Shown here piece by piece: positions 7,706-16,988 of a DNA stretch of 64,000 nt. The notes beneath the pieces were generated by a model. The model had not been told where the DNA came from, did no database searches, and saw only the letters and a program-made list of their open reading frames with translations. Numbering within the stretch: position 1 is the first letter of the stretch; every line of letters begins with the position of its first letter. Source of the stretch: Pseudomonas putida (GTDB lineage Bacteria; Pseudomonadota; Gammaproteobacteria; Pseudomonadales; Pseudomonadaceae); NCBI RefSeq assembly GCF_002741075.1, contig NZ_CP016634.1, positions 1,070,501-1,134,500 of the forward strand, read 5' to 3'. The position numbers and the translations under genes were made by a program.

Positions 7706-10081
7706 ATGAGCGACTTTCCAAGTACCGAAACGCTGGAAGGGCTGGATGCGTATTGGCGCGCTGCCAACTACCTGACCGTGGGGCAGATCTACCTGCAGGC
7801 CAACCCGCTGCTCGACAGCCCACTGACGTTGGCCCACATCAAGCCGCGCCTGTTGGGCCATTGGGGAACGTCCCCAGGCCTGAACCTGCTCTATACGCAC
7901 CTGAACCGCCTCATCCGTGAGCATGACCTGAACATGCTGTTCGTCGCCGGCCCCGGCCATGGAGGGCCGGCCATCGTCGCCCAGACCTACCTGGAGGGTA
8001 CTTACACCGAACTGTACCCAGCGGTCGAGCGCAATGCGCAGGGCCTGGCCCAGCTGTTCAGGCAGTTTTCCTGGCCTTATGGCATTGGCAGCCATGTCGG
8101 GGCCCATGTCCCCGGGTCCATCCATGAAGGTGGCGAGTTGGGTTATGCGTTGGCACATGCGTATGGCGCCGCGCTGGACAACCCGCAGCTCATCGTTGCC
8201 TGTGTCATCGGCGACGGTGAGGCGGAAACGGGGGCGCTGGCGGCCAGTTGGCATTGCAACAAGTTCCTCAATCCCGCACGTGACGGCGCGGTACTGCCAA
8301 TCTTGCACCTCAACGGCTACAAGATCGCCAACCCCACGGTGTTGTCCAGGATCAGCGAGGATGAACTGACCAGCCTGATGTATGGCTACGGCTATGACCC
8401 GTACTACGTCGAAGGCGATGAACCCATGGAGGTTCATCGCGCACTGGTCAGGACGCTCGACGTGATCCTTGAAAAGATCCACCAGATCCAGCGTCTGGCC
8501 CGGCATGTGGAGGCTGACGAGCCTATCGAGCGGCCACTCTGGCCTGTGCTGGTGCTTCGCACCCCCAAAGGCTGGACGGGGCCGAAGTTCGTCGACGGGC
8601 TGCGGGTGGAGGGCACCTGGCGCTCCCATCAATTGCCCCTGGCTGACCTGGATAAGCCACTGCACTTGCAGCAGCTTCAACAATGGCTGGAGAGCTACCG
8701 CCCCCATGAACTGTTCGACGCCCAAGGGGCTCTGCTGCCTGAACTGGCCGCGCTGGCACCGCGCGGGCGACGGCGCATGAGTGCCAACCCTCACGCCAAC
8801 GGGGGCCTGCTGCTGCGTGCGCTGGACCTGCCGCGCTTCGTCGACTACGAAGTGCAGATGGCCGGGCCCGGACGGGTACGTGCGCAGGCGACGCAGGTGC
8901 TTGGTCGGTATGTGCGCGATGTAATGAAAAACAGCTTGGTGTCTCGCGACTTCCGGCTCTTCGGACCAGATGAAACCGCCTCCAATCGTCTGGACGCGGT
9001 TTTCGAGACGACCGGCAAGGTCTGGCTGGACCCTTGCAGTGTCGATGACAGCCACCTCGCAGCGGATGGCCGGGTCATGGAGATTCTCAGCGAGCAGGTC
9101 TGTGAAGGCTGGCTGGAGGGCTACCTGCTGACTGGCCGCCACGGTTTGTTCTCTTGCTATGAAGCCTTCATCCACATCGTCGATTCGATGGTCAACCAGC
9201 ATGCCAAGTGGCTCAAGACCGCTGCCGAGGTGCCATGGCGCAAGCCGATCGCCTCGCTGAACATCCTGCTCACGTCCCATGTCTGGCGCCAGGATCACAA
9301 CGGCTTCTCACATCAGGATCCGGGCTTTCTCGACATGCTTGCCAACAAGAAGGCCGATGTGGCGCGCATCTACCTCCCTGCCGATGCCAACTGCCTGTTG
9401 TCGGTGGTCGACCATTGCCTGCGCAGCCGCGACTACATCAACGTCATCGTCGCGGGCAAGCAACTGGAGTGGCAATGGCTGGACGGTGAAGCGGCCAACC
9501 AGCACTGCCAGGCCGGTATCGGTCGATGGGCTTGGGCCAGCCATGATGACGATGATCCCGATGTGGTCATGGCCTGTGCCGGCGATATACCGACCTTGGA
9601 AGTGCTGGCGGCGGTCACGCTGCTTCGCGAGTGCGTCGCCGATTTGCGGGTCAGGGTGGTGAATGTTGTCGACCTGCTGGCGCTGCAGACATCGCATCAG
9701 CATCCCCATGGGCTACCCGACAGTGACTTCAATGCGCTGTTCACTCACGAGCGGCCAGTCATCTTTGCGTTCCATGGGTATCCGGCCCTGATTCACCGGC
9801 TGATCTACAAGCGCGTGAATCCAGAGCGGTTCCACGTGCGTGGCTTTTGCGAAGAAGGGGCAACCACCACACCGTTCGACATGGCGGTGCTCAACCACCT
9901 GGATCGCTATCAGCTGGTACTGGATGTGTTCGAGCGCGTTCCCCGCTTGCAGGGACACGTCGAGCAGGCGCGGTCCCGTTACTGGTCGACCATGGAAAAG
10001 CACAAGCTTTATCTGATCGAACATGGCGAGGATCTGCCTGAAGTCGCCCAATGGCACTGGACACCGCCACCAAGCGCCTGA
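7706..10081 (+). CDS. xfp: Phosphoketolase (xylulose-5-P/fructose-6-P)
   Basis: A 791-residue thiamine diphosphate enzyme of the XFP family, full length. The N-terminal [25 protein letters not shown], the TPP/Mg motif [26 protein letters not shown] and the C-terminal [14 protein letters not shown] are all recognisable. It cleaves xylulose-5-phosphate (and/or fructose-6-phosphate) with phosphate to acetyl phosphate plus glyceraldehyde-3-phosphate (or erythrose-4-phosphate). The start at 7706 has GGGGA upstream; an in-frame ATG at 7664 has none. No acetate kinase is present in the window. Placement behind an FNR box, with PRPP and phosphoribosyl enzymes nearby, suggests a fermentative or oxygen-limited carbon and ATP route. 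Confidence 0.95.
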   Translation: MSDFPSTETLEGLDAYWRAANYLTVGQIYLQANPLLDSPLTLAHIKPRLLGHWGTSPGLNLLYTHLNRLIREHDLNMLFVAGPGHGGPAIVAQTYLEGTYTELYPAVERNAQGLAQLFRQFSWPYGIGSHVGAHVPGSIHEGGELGYALAHAYGAALDNPQLIVACVIGDGEAETGALAASWHCNKFLNPARDGAVLPILHLNGYKIANPTVLSRISEDELTSLMYGYGYDPYYVEGDEPMEVHRALVRTLDVILEKIHQIQRLARHVEADEPIERPLWPVLVLRTPKGWTGPKFVDGLRVEGTWRSHQLPLADLDKPLHLQQLQQWLESYRPHELFDAQGALLPELAALAPRGRRRMSANPHANGGLLLRALDLPRFVDYEVQMAGPGRVRAQATQVLGRYVRDVMKNSLVSRDFRLFGPDETASNRLDAVFETTGKVWLDPCSVDDSHLAADGRVMEILSEQVCEGWLEGYLLTGRHGLFSCYEAFIHIVDSMVNQHAKWLKTAAEVPWRKPIASLNILLTSHVWRQDHNGFSHQDPGFLDMLANKKADVARIYLPADANCLLSVVDHCLRSRDYINVIVAGKQLEWQWLDGEAANQHCQAGIGRWAWASHDDDDPDVVMACAGDIPTLEVLAAVTLLRECVADLRVRVVNVVDLLALQTSHQHPHGLPDSDFNALFTHERPVIFAFHGYPALIHRLIYKRVNPERFHVRGFCEEGATTTPFDMAVLNHLDRYQLVLDVFERVPRLQGHVEQARSRYWSTMEKHKLYLIEHGEDLPEVAQWHWTPPPSA

Positions 10082-10088
10082 CGCCTCG

Positions 10089-10514
10089 TTACTTGGCTTT
10101 CCAGTACTTCTGCATTTCCAGGAACAGGAACGACGCGGTCCAGGTGATCAACACCAGGCCTGTCAGCGCTTGCAGGCCTGTGAGGTACTTGAGGTTGCCG
10201 GTGGGGGCGATATCGCCGAAGCCGATGGTGGTGTAGGTGGTGAAGGAGAAGTACACGCAGTCCATGAACGAGCCGTCGAATTGACCAGTGAGCGAGCCCC
10301 AGCCCTGGGCATTGTCCATCAGGTAGTAGGCCAGGGCGAAGCACCACACCTCCAGTGCATGGGCCAGCAGCGCCCCGAACACGCCGACCACGATCCGAAA
10401 GCGGCTCCATAGCTTGAGCCGTGGCAGCCAGTCGTTCAGGCGCAGAAGGCACTCGTAGTGAATGATCACCACCAGGATCACGACCAGTGTGTTGATCAGC
10501 GTGACGGTGAGCAT
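10089..10514 (-). CDS. Two-TM potassium channel family protein
   Basis: A 141-residue integral membrane protein with the K+ selectivity filter TTYTTIGFGD in a pore loop between hydrophobic helices (about residues 3-20, 45-65 and 110-130). It lacks a cytoplasmic regulatory domain, like other short bacterial ion-channel-2 proteins. The ATG at 10514 has GGG 8 bases upstream; a GTG three codons earlier is possible. It is downstream of ftsH (28-base gap), so it should be co-transcribed from the FNR-boxed ftsH promoter. It converges on phosphoketolase with only 7 bases between. Confidence 0.85.
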   Translation of the reverse strand: MLTVTLINTLVVILVVIIHYECLLRLNDWLPRLKLWSRFRIVVGVFGALLAHALEVWCFALAYYLMDNAQGWGSLTGQFDGSFMDCVYFSFTTYTTIGFGDIAPTGNLKYLTGLQALTGLVLITWTASFLFLEMQKYWKAK

Positions 10515-10542
10515 GGCAGGCACCCTGTCTGGAGTCGGGTCA

Positions 10543-12384
10543 TCATTTCGCAGTGCCGACCCACGGGTAGGTCACCGGCTCCTTGAGCTGCGGCTGGAGT
10601 GCGGGAAACTCTTCGGGTGTGATGGTTTCTTTGGCCAGCAGCAAGTGCGCGCCAGCGTCCAGGTCTGCGCGGCGTTGTTCGAGCAAGGTCTGGGCTCGCT
10701 GGTAGGCCTGTTCGAGCAGCTCACGGATACCGAGATCGATTTCCCGCGCGGTCTGCTCGGAATAGTCCTTGTGTTCCTGACGCAGCAGGGCCTCCCCGAG
10801 ATAACTGGCCTGCTGGCGCTCCAGCACCGCCTGACCCAACTCCGGGCTCATGCCGAACCGGGTGATCAGTTGTCGGGCGATATCGGTGGCGCGTCCCAGG
10901 TCATCGGCGGCCCCGGTGGACACCTGGCCGAATGCCAGGTTTTCGGCCGCGCGTCCGGCCATCAGCACGACGATACGGTCCCTGAGCATCTGCGCGCTGA
11001 TGAGGAAGCGGTCGTCCGTCGGCCGTTGCAGGGTATAGCCCAGCGAGCCTGCGGCACGGGGGATGATCGACACCTTGTGGACCGGGTCCATCGCCGGCAG
11101 GCTGCTGGCAGCCAGGGCATGGCCCATTTCGTGATACGCCACGATCTGGCGTTCGTCTTCACGCAGCACGGTGCTCTTGCGCTCCACGCCGGCGACCAGA
11201 CGCTCGACCGCTGCGGTGAAGTCCTCCAGCTCGACCCACTGGCTGGCGCGCCGGGTGGCGACGATGGCCGCCTCGTTGACCAGATTGGCCAGGTCGGCGC
11301 CGGTCAGGCCTGGGGTGATGTCGGCGATGCGCTCGCAATCCAGGTCGTTCTTGTAGACGATCTTGTGCAGGTGCACTTTCAGGATGGCCAGGCGGCCTTT
11401 GCGATCAGGCCGGTCGATCAGGATCTGCCGGTCGAACCGCCCAGCGCGCAGCAACGCCGGGTCCAGGACCTCGGGGCGGTTGGTCGCCGCCAGCAGCACG
11501 ACGCCTTCGCGAGGATCGAAGCCGTCCAGTTCGGCCAGCAACTGGTTAAGTGTCTGCTCCTTTTCGTCATTGCCGCCCAGGTTGCCGATACCGCGCATCT
11601 TGCCCAGGGCGTCCAGTTCATCGATGAAAATGATGCAGGGTGCTGCCTGCCGAGCCTGGTCGAACAGGTCGCGTACCCGGGCGGCGCCTACCCCCACGAA
11701 CATTTCCACGAACTCTGACCCGGAGATCGAGAAGAAGGGGACGCCCGCTTCCCCGGCGATGGCCTTGGCCACCAGGGTCTTGCCGGTGCCAGGGGGGCCG
11801 ACCAGCAGTGTGCCTTTGGGGACGTGGGCGCCCAGGCGTGCATACCAAGCCTGGTTTTTCAGGAACGAGACGATTTCGATCAGTTCATCCTTGACGTCAT
11901 CGATCCCGGCAACGTCGGCGAAGGTGACCTGGATGTCCCGCTGGGCATAGACCCGCGCACGAGACTTGCCGACGCTCATCAAGCCGCCTAGCCCCTGCTT
12001 TTCGCCAAACCCTCGGAAGATGAAGAACCAGGCACCGAGCATCACCAGCAGCGGCAGCAACCAGCCCGCCATGTCGGCGATCGTGTTGTCTTCCGCCAGG
12101 CCGGTAAAGGCCACGCCGGACTGGCTGAGCTGCGCCGACAGTGCCGGGTCGACGCGCACGGTGGTAAACCGCTCGCGTCCGTCGATGGGCTCCTGCAGCC
12201 TGCCCTGGATACGATTGCGCCTGATTTGCAGGTCACTGACTTTCTGCTGTTCGAGCAATTGCAGGAACTGGCTGTAAGGCAGGGTTACGACAGCCGAGCG
12301 GTCGAACAGGCTGAACAGCAGGGCGGTGAGCAGCGCCAGCGCGATCGCCAGGTAATACAGTTTCGATGGCTGATCTTTTTTCAT
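10543..12384 (-). CDS. ftsH: FtsH-family AAA+ zinc metalloprotease (accessory paralogue)
   Basis: A 613-residue membrane-anchored ATP-dependent protease. Two N-terminal TM segments (about 10-26 and 106-124) flank a periplasmic domain. Walker A GPPGTGKT is at 196-203, Walker [11 protein letters not shown] at 251-260, the second region of homology is [25 protein letters not shown], and zinc motif HEMGH is at 418-422. The start at 12384 follows GAGGAA; a longer frame has no support. The housekeeping ftsH normally sits beside rrmJ/folP, so this copy among hypoxia genes is probably an accessory quality-control protease. An FNR box lies at 12507-12520 with a TAAAAA -10 correctly spaced for this gene. 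Confidence 0.93.
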   Translation of the reverse strand: MKKDQPSKLYYLAIALALLTALLFSLFDRSAVVTLPYSQFLQLLEQQKVSDLQIRRNRIQGRLQEPIDGRERFTTVRVDPALSAQLSQSGVAFTGLAEDNTIADMAGWLLPLLVMLGAWFFIFRGFGEKQGLGGLMSVGKSRARVYAQRDIQVTFADVAGIDDVKDELIEIVSFLKNQAWYARLGAHVPKGTLLVGPPGTGKTLVAKAIAGEAGVPFFSISGSEFVEMFVGVGAARVRDLFDQARQAAPCIIFIDELDALGKMRGIGNLGGNDEKEQTLNQLLAELDGFDPREGVVLLAATNRPEVLDPALLRAGRFDRQILIDRPDRKGRLAILKVHLHKIVYKNDLDCERIADITPGLTGADLANLVNEAAIVATRRASQWVELEDFTAAVERLVAGVERKSTVLREDERQIVAYHEMGHALAASSLPAMDPVHKVSIIPRAAGSLGYTLQRPTDDRFLISAQMLRDRIVVLMAGRAAENLAFGQVSTGAADDLGRATDIARQLITRFGMSPELGQAVLERQQASYLGEALLRQEHKDYSEQTAREIDLGIRELLEQAYQRAQTLLEQRRADLDAGAHLLLAKETITPEEFPALQPQLKEPVTYPWVGTAK

Positions 12385-12506
12385 GGCCGCAATTCCTCGA
12401 GACAAGGGGCTCGGGCCTTCCATTGCTGAGGCGACTTAGGCGCTGTCGATAGGTGCGCAGGCGACATTGCCTTGAGCTGTTTTTACCCGCCAGTGGCCTG
12501 GCGCGA

Positions 12507-12520
12507 TTGATAAAGGTCAA
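12507..12520 (-). promoter_or_regulatory. FNR/ANR box upstream of ftsH-channel unit
   Basis: TTGATAAAGGTCAA matches the FNR/ANR consensus. On the minus strand TAAAAA (12480-12485) lies 31 bases from the box centre, ideal for a class II promoter driving ftsH. Confidence 0.72.
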
Positions 12521-12551
12521 GATCGGCGTGCAGCCCCCACGCTACAGGAGC

Positions 12552-12565
12552 TTGATAAATGTCAG
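12552..12565 (+). promoter_or_regulatory. FNR/ANR-like box upstream of lipoprotein-ATPase unit
   Basis: TTGATAAATGTCAG deviates only in the last base of the right arm. Its centre is 45 bases from that of the divergent ftsH box. Predicted start near 12600, just before the lipoprotein gene. Confidence 0.55.
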
Positions 12566-12625
12566 GCCGCTGCCTGCTGCGCTGCGGATACTCAGGCTAT
12601 CTTCGGCACCTGCGAGGGCATGGAC

Positions 12626-12874
12626 ATGCGACGTTATCTGTTTATCGGCTTGTCGAGCGTGCTGGTATTGGTTTCTGGCTGCAGTCCTTGGCGTACCGAG
12701 GAACTCGACGCGCGCCTGGAATCGGCCGAGAACAATGCTGCCACTGCGCGGCTGCGCGCCGATCAGGTCTGCTACCGGATCGATCTGGTCGAGCAGACTG
12801 CCAACCAGGCGCTGCGTATCGCGACCCAGACCCAGGAAGAGGTCCGACGGTTGCAGCAGGCCAAACAGAAGTAA
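12626..12874 (+). CDS. Small Lpp/OprI-like outer-membrane lipoprotein
   Basis: An 82-residue lipoprotein. The signal peptide MRRYLFIGLSSVLVLVSGC ends in the lipobox LVSGC. The remainder is an Ala/Glu/Gln-rich predicted coiled coil (RLESAENNAATARLRAD, then a QEEVRRLQQAKQK tail), like Lpp/OprI. The second of two nearby ATGs is chosen because GAGGG is 8 bases before it. The last residue is Lys, as in Lpp proteins that attach to peptidoglycan. The stop is 5 bases before the ATPase gene, so the two are translationally linked and probably share FNR control. Confidence 0.82.
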   Translation: MRRYLFIGLSSVLVLVSGCSPWRTEELDARLESAENNAATARLRADQVCYRIDLVEQTANQALRIATQTQEEVRRLQQAKQK

Positions 12875-12879
12875 CCGCC

Positions 12880-15162
12880 ATGTCTCGTCGGTGGCTGGAC
12901 CTGGGCCTGTTGCTCGTCAGTGGCTTGGCCTTGCTGTTCGGCGCAGGTGCCTATGCCGCGCAGCAGCCTGCCTGGGCAGCGCTGATCTGGGCGGGGGGCA
13001 GCAGTGTGATGGCCTTGGTGCTGGCGGTGGAAATCGCCAGACGCCTGGTCAGGCGCGAAGCGGGCATCGATCTCATCGCACTGGTGTCGATCCTGGCGGC
13101 GCTGTGGCTTGAGCAGATGCTGGTCGGCGCGGTGATCGCGCTGATGCTGGCCACCGGGCGCGCACTGGAAGCACTCAGCCTGCAGCACGCCGAGCGCGAG
13201 CTGCGGGCCTTGATCGAGCGGGCACCCCAGCGTGCCTGGATCCAGGAGAACGACGGGCTGCATGAAGTGCCCGTGGACGCGGTTCAGCCCGGTCAAACCG
13301 TATTGGTGCGCCTGGGCGAGGTGGTGCCGGTCGACGGTCGCCTGGTCAGCGCTCAGGTGATCCTGGATGAAGCTGCGCTCACCGGTGAATCGCTGCCTGT
13401 CACGCGCTACGCGGGCGAACTGCTGCCCAGTGGTGTAACCAACACCGGCGCGCCGGTGCAGGTGTTGGCCATGCGCACGGCGGCGCAGAGTACTTACGCA
13501 GGCATCGTGCATCTGGCCGAGGCGGCGCGCCGATCACGCGCGCCTTTCGTTCGATTGGCCGATCGTTACGCCTTGGGCTTCATTGCGCTGACATTGTTGG
13601 TCGCAGGGGCCGCCTGGTGGCTCAGTGGTGATATGCAGCGTGTGCTGGCCGTGTTGGTGGTCGCTACACCCTGTCCGCTCATATTGGCGGTGCCCATCGC
13701 CATCATTTCTGGTATTTCCAGGGCCGCGCGACGCAATATCCTCATGCGTGATGGCCAGGTTCTGGAAGCGCTCGCCGGGATTCGGCAAGTGTTTCTGGAC
13801 AAGACCGGCACCTTGACCGGCGGCCACGCCCACGTGCAATCGATCGAGGTCCAGGGCGAGGGTGCGCCGCTGCAAGTCCTGCAATGGGCCGCTTCGTTGG
13901 CGCAGGCTTCTTCGCATCCGATCGCTCAGGCCATTGTCCAGGCCGCTCGTGTGCGGGGTGTGTCGCTGATACCGCCGCAGGCTGTAGAGGAGGCTCCCGG
14001 GCAGGGGCTTGCCGGCACCGTACAAGGTCATGCCGTGCGCCTGGGCACCGTGGGCTATGTCCAAGATGAAGCACAGACCGATGCCTGGGCTCAGGCGCGT
14101 TTGCAGGAACTGGATTACCTGGCCTGCAGTGGCAGCTTCGCCACGATCGACGGCCAGTTGAAGGGGGTGATCAGGCTGGCCGACAACCTGCGTCTGGAGG
14201 CGCCCCAGACCCTGCGCTTGCTCCGCGCCCGTGGTATCGAGAAGGTCGCCATGCTCACGGGCGATCGTCTGGAAACCGCGCAGGCGATCGCGCTGACGGC
14301 GGGCATCGACGAACTGCATGCTGGCCTGACGCCCGAGGACAAGGTGCGCCTGGTACAGGAAGGCTGCCGTCGTGCGCCGACGTTGATGGTCGGCGATGGC
14401 ATCAATGATGCGCCCGCCCTGGCCGCCGCCGATGTCGGCGTGGCCATGGGCGCGTCTGGTATCACGGCCTCGGCGCAGGCGGCCGGTGTGGTCCTGCTGG
14501 TGGACCGATTCGACCGGCTGGTCGAGGCCTTGGACATTGCCCGACATGCCGTGCACATCGCTCGCCAGGGGGTGTGGGCCGGGATGAGCCTGTCTTTGCT
14601 GGCCATGGTCATCGCCGCGGCAGGCTACCTGCCGGCCTTGCTCGGCGCCATCCTGCAGGAAGGGATCGATCTGCTGATCATCGGCAATGCATTGCGCGCG
14701 CTAGGGCCCTGGCCTGGTAGACGACGCGCCGGGATCGACGTCGCAGCGATCGACCGGCTCGAGGATGAGCACCGGCAGTTGGATGGGGTGCTGACGGACC
14801 TGAGCCAGATGGCCCGGGATTTTTCCAGCCGCCCCCTCGACAAGGCACAGGGCGATTTGCGCAACCTGGTCGCCGCATTGCACAACCTGTTGGAGCGCCA
14901 CGAGCGCGATGATGAACGCCGGCTCTATCCGCTGCTGAGCCGCTTCATGCCCGGTGAAGATCCGCTGTCGACCATGAGCCATACCCACCGAGAAATCTTT
15001 CGGCTCATCCATCTGCTGTCTCGCATGAGCGACGATTTCAGCCAGGCCACACGGCCTCCCAGCGCTGATGAGATACAGCATCAGCTCATTCGCCTGGACA
15101 CCCTGGCGAAGCTGCATTTCGACCAGGAGGAAGCGCTGTACCGGTATCTGGATCGGCACTGA
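12880..15162 (+). CDS. P1B-type metal-transport ATPase with C-terminal hemerythrin domain
   Basis: A 760-residue fusion. Residues 1-610 are a P1B ATPase: actuator LTGESLPV, membrane motif TPCP at 263-266, phosphorylated D307 in DKTGTLTGG, TGDR, and the hinge GDGINDAPAL. There is no N-terminal CxxC metal-binding domain. Residues about 619-760 form a hemerythrin-like four-helix domain with ligand-type residues in DEHRQ, LLERHERDDERRLYP, SHTHREIF and LHFDQEEALY. A TPC membrane motif plus C-terminal hemerythrin is the hallmark of the P1B-5 subgroup (Nia-type; nickel and iron have been proposed as cargo). The diiron site may let oxygen or iron status control transport. The start is 5 bases after the lipoprotein gene. 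Confidence 0.9.
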   Translation: MSRRWLDLGLLLVSGLALLFGAGAYAAQQPAWAALIWAGGSSVMALVLAVEIARRLVRREAGIDLIALVSILAALWLEQMLVGAVIALMLATGRALEALSLQHAERELRALIERAPQRAWIQENDGLHEVPVDAVQPGQTVLVRLGEVVPVDGRLVSAQVILDEAALTGESLPVTRYAGELLPSGVTNTGAPVQVLAMRTAAQSTYAGIVHLAEAARRSRAPFVRLADRYALGFIALTLLVAGAAWWLSGDMQRVLAVLVVATPCPLILAVPIAIISGISRAARRNILMRDGQVLEALAGIRQVFLDKTGTLTGGHAHVQSIEVQGEGAPLQVLQWAASLAQASSHPIAQAIVQAARVRGVSLIPPQAVEEAPGQGLAGTVQGHAVRLGTVGYVQDEAQTDAWAQARLQELDYLACSGSFATIDGQLKGVIRLADNLRLEAPQTLRLLRARGIEKVAMLTGDRLETAQAIALTAGIDELHAGLTPEDKVRLVQEGCRRAPTLMVGDGINDAPALAAADVGVAMGASGITASAQAAGVVLLVDRFDRLVEALDIARHAVHIARQGVWAGMSLSLLAMVIAAAGYLPALLGAILQEGIDLLIIGNALRALGPWPGRRRAGIDVAAIDRLEDEHRQLDGVLTDLSQMARDFSSRPLDKAQGDLRNLVAALHNLLERHERDDERRLYPLLSRFMPGEDPLSTMSHTHREIFRLIHLLSRMSDDFSQATRPPSADEIQHQLIRLDTLAKLHFDQEEALYRYLDRH

Positions 15163-15290
15163 GCGAGGGGGGCGGACGATTGATGAAAATCGAGCACCCG
15201 CGCCCGCGCGGGGCGATGCTGGTCGCAGGAGGAGGTGTGCCCACCCCCGCTCACCGCCCATCATGAGCCATTATCAACGCCTGCTGTTGA

Positions 15291-16277
15291 TCATGCGCCC
15301 TGTCCTGCGCCAATCCAGCGCGCCGGATCCCTGCCGTTTTCAAGCAGCAACTCGGCGACCAGAGCGGTCGTGTCGAGGATCTCCAGTTGCCGCTGGCAAT
15401 GCGCGGGCAGGCGCAAGGGCGGGACACTGTCGGCGACCAGGACACGTTCGAACACGCCGGCCTCGAACAGCTGACCACCGGTGGTGAACAGACCGTGGGT
15501 GGCAGCGGCCAATACCCGGCTTGCGCCTGCCTGCAGGCAGGCCTGCCCGGCACGCAGCAGTGTCTGACCGGTACTGATCAGGTCGTCGAAAACGATGACG
15601 GTTCTGCCGGCTACGTCACCTACCAGATGCTTGCCCCGCAGCCCTGTCGGGTCACGGTGTTTCTCCATCAAGGCGCCCGATACCGGTTGGGCCAGCAGGC
15701 CAGCCAACGCCTCGCGGAAATGTTCGGCACGTTTGGCGCCGCCCAGGTCGGGCGAAACCACTGCAACCGGCTGCTCACCCAGGAGCGTGGCGAAGCGATG
15801 GGCGAACACCTGCGTGCATTGCAGGTTCCAGGCTGGGATGCGATAGGCATTGTCGAACGCACTGGGGTTGTGTACATCCAGGGTCACGATCCGATCCACG
15901 CCACAGCACTCCATCAGGCGCGCGACATGCCGGGTAATCGTCGAATCCTGGAACTCGACCTTGCGGTCCTTGCGGCCATAACACAGGTAGGGCGCCACCA
16001 CTGTGACCTGGCATGCACCTGCGTCTTTGAGGGCTGCGCAGAAAAACAGCAGGCGGCACAGCTTGTCATGCGTGCTGCGGTGTTCGTCACCGTACAGCGA
16101 GTGGAAGACGACCACCTGGCGACCGTTGGCCGATACGGTTGGCCAGCATTTGTGCTCACCGTCTTCGTAGTCGCGCTCTTCGTGCATTGACACCGTCACG
16201 CCTAAACGTCGCGCCACCGCATGGCCATAGGCTTGGCTGCCTTGCAGGGCGAACAACAGTGGACAGGTAGCGTTCAT
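15291..16277 (-). CDS. Divergent ribose-phosphate pyrophosphokinase (PRPP synthetase)
   Basis: A 328-residue protein with the two-domain PRPP-synthetase layout: LVVFHSLYGDEHRSTHDKLCR (compare the canonical ANDxLMELL region), VAPYLCYGRKDRK (ATP loop, canonical PYxxYARQDR), LDVHNPS, and the PRPP loop VIVFDDLISTGQTLL. It makes PRPP from ribose-5-phosphate and ATP if active. Several canonical positions are replaced, so it is a paralogue rather than the housekeeping prs. The start at 16277 has AGGT close upstream. An FNR box with a well-placed TATGTT -10 lies directly upstream. The link with the two phosphoribosyltransferases in the island is an inference. Confidence 0.85.
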   Translation of the reverse strand: MNATCPLLFALQGSQAYGHAVARRLGVTVSMHEERDYEDGEHKCWPTVSANGRQVVVFHSLYGDEHRSTHDKLCRLLFFCAALKDAGACQVTVVAPYLCYGRKDRKVEFQDSTITRHVARLMECCGVDRIVTLDVHNPSAFDNAYRIPAWNLQCTQVFAHRFATLLGEQPVAVVSPDLGGAKRAEHFREALAGLLAQPVSGALMEKHRDPTGLRGKHLVGDVAGRTVIVFDDLISTGQTLLRAGQACLQAGASRVLAAATHGLFTTGGQLFEAGVFERVLVADSVPPLRLPAHCQRQLEILDTTALVAELLLENGRDPARWIGAGQGA

Positions 16278-16334
16278 GACCTGCGCTCCGAGCCGGGTTT
16301 TCAACTCAACATAAGGGGCGAGCCGCCCCTCGAT

Positions 16335-16348
16335 TTGACCATTGTCAA
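16335..16348 (-). promoter_or_regulatory. FNR/ANR box between PRPP synthetase and zinc-ribbon genes
   Basis: TTGACCATTGTCAA has fully symmetrical arms. On the minus strand TATGTT (16308-16313) is 31 bases from the centre, fitting a class II promoter for the PRPP synthetase gene. It may also act on the plus-strand gene, where no clear -10 is seen. Confidence 0.7.
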
Positions 16349-16434
16349 GTCCAGCATAGGCAGCCCGCAGACACTGGATAGGCCAACGCATGCGCACGCC
16401 TGCGATCCTCACACCCTGCACAGCGAGTACGCCA

Positions 16435-16926
16435 ATGGACAAGTATCAGAAAAGCCGCAAGGACAAATTGTTCAAATCGCATCCGCTCGATCCCTATGCC
16501 ATGCCGCTTCGTCCTGGCGGCAAAGCCCGCTGCCCACAATGCGGCGCTGCCTATCACGATGGCGAGTGGCATTGGCACAGCCCTACCGGGCCAGGGCATG
16601 TGGAGTCGACAGTATGTCCAGCATGCCGTCGCATCGAAGACCGTGCCGCAGCCGGCCAAGTCCGGGTTTCGGGCCGGTTCCTGGACAGTCATGAAGATGA
16701 GATTCGCCAGCTCATGCAGCACACCGAGCAGCAAGAAAAGCAGACGCACGTGCTCGAGCGCTTGATCGCCATCGACCGTCAACAGAACGAGCTGGTGGCA
16801 ATGACCACCGGCACCCACTTGGCAAACCGCATCGGCCATGAACTGGAAGCGGCCTACGATGGCCACTGCAGCTACCAGTACAGTGACAGTGAGGTCTACC
16901 TGAGCGTCGACTGGCACCGCGACTGA
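16435..16926 (+). CDS. BCAM0308-type zinc-ribbon protein, function unknown
   Basis: A 163-residue protein with two CPxC pairs, RCPQCGAAY near residue 32 and VCPACRRIED near 60, which probably form one zinc ribbon. The N terminus (KYQKSRKDKLFKSHPLDPY) matches my recollection of the uncharacterised BCAM0308 family, where a basic helix is followed by such a ribbon. The C-terminal half is charged and mixed alpha/beta. The start at 16435 (MDKYQ) is preferred over an upstream frame because the family begins there; the ribosome site is weak. It is divergent from the PRPP synthetase over a shared FNR box. The pattern suggests a nucleic-acid or ribosome-associated role, which is inference. Confidence 0.75.
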   Translation: MDKYQKSRKDKLFKSHPLDPYAMPLRPGGKARCPQCGAAYHDGEWHWHSPTGPGHVESTVCPACRRIEDRAAAGQVRVSGRFLDSHEDEIRQLMQHTEQQEKQTHVLERLIAIDRQQNELVAMTTGTHLANRIGHELEAAYDGHCSYQYSDSEVYLSVDWHRD

Positions 16927-16988
16927 GCGGTGCCGCTGGTCGCCAGGCTGATTCGGGCCCACGCCCGTCCAGTCTGGCGATTCATCGT

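Noticed and set aside
7583..9298. Long open frame of 571 codons on the minus strand opposite phosphoketolase
   Set aside because: It is antisense to a clear full-length enzyme, has no family motif and reflects the high GC third positions of the real gene.
12559..12879. N-terminal extension of the P1B ATPase across the lipoprotein gene
   Set aside because: The extension overlaps a lipoprotein with a good signal peptide and ribosome site, and family length fits the ATG at 12880.
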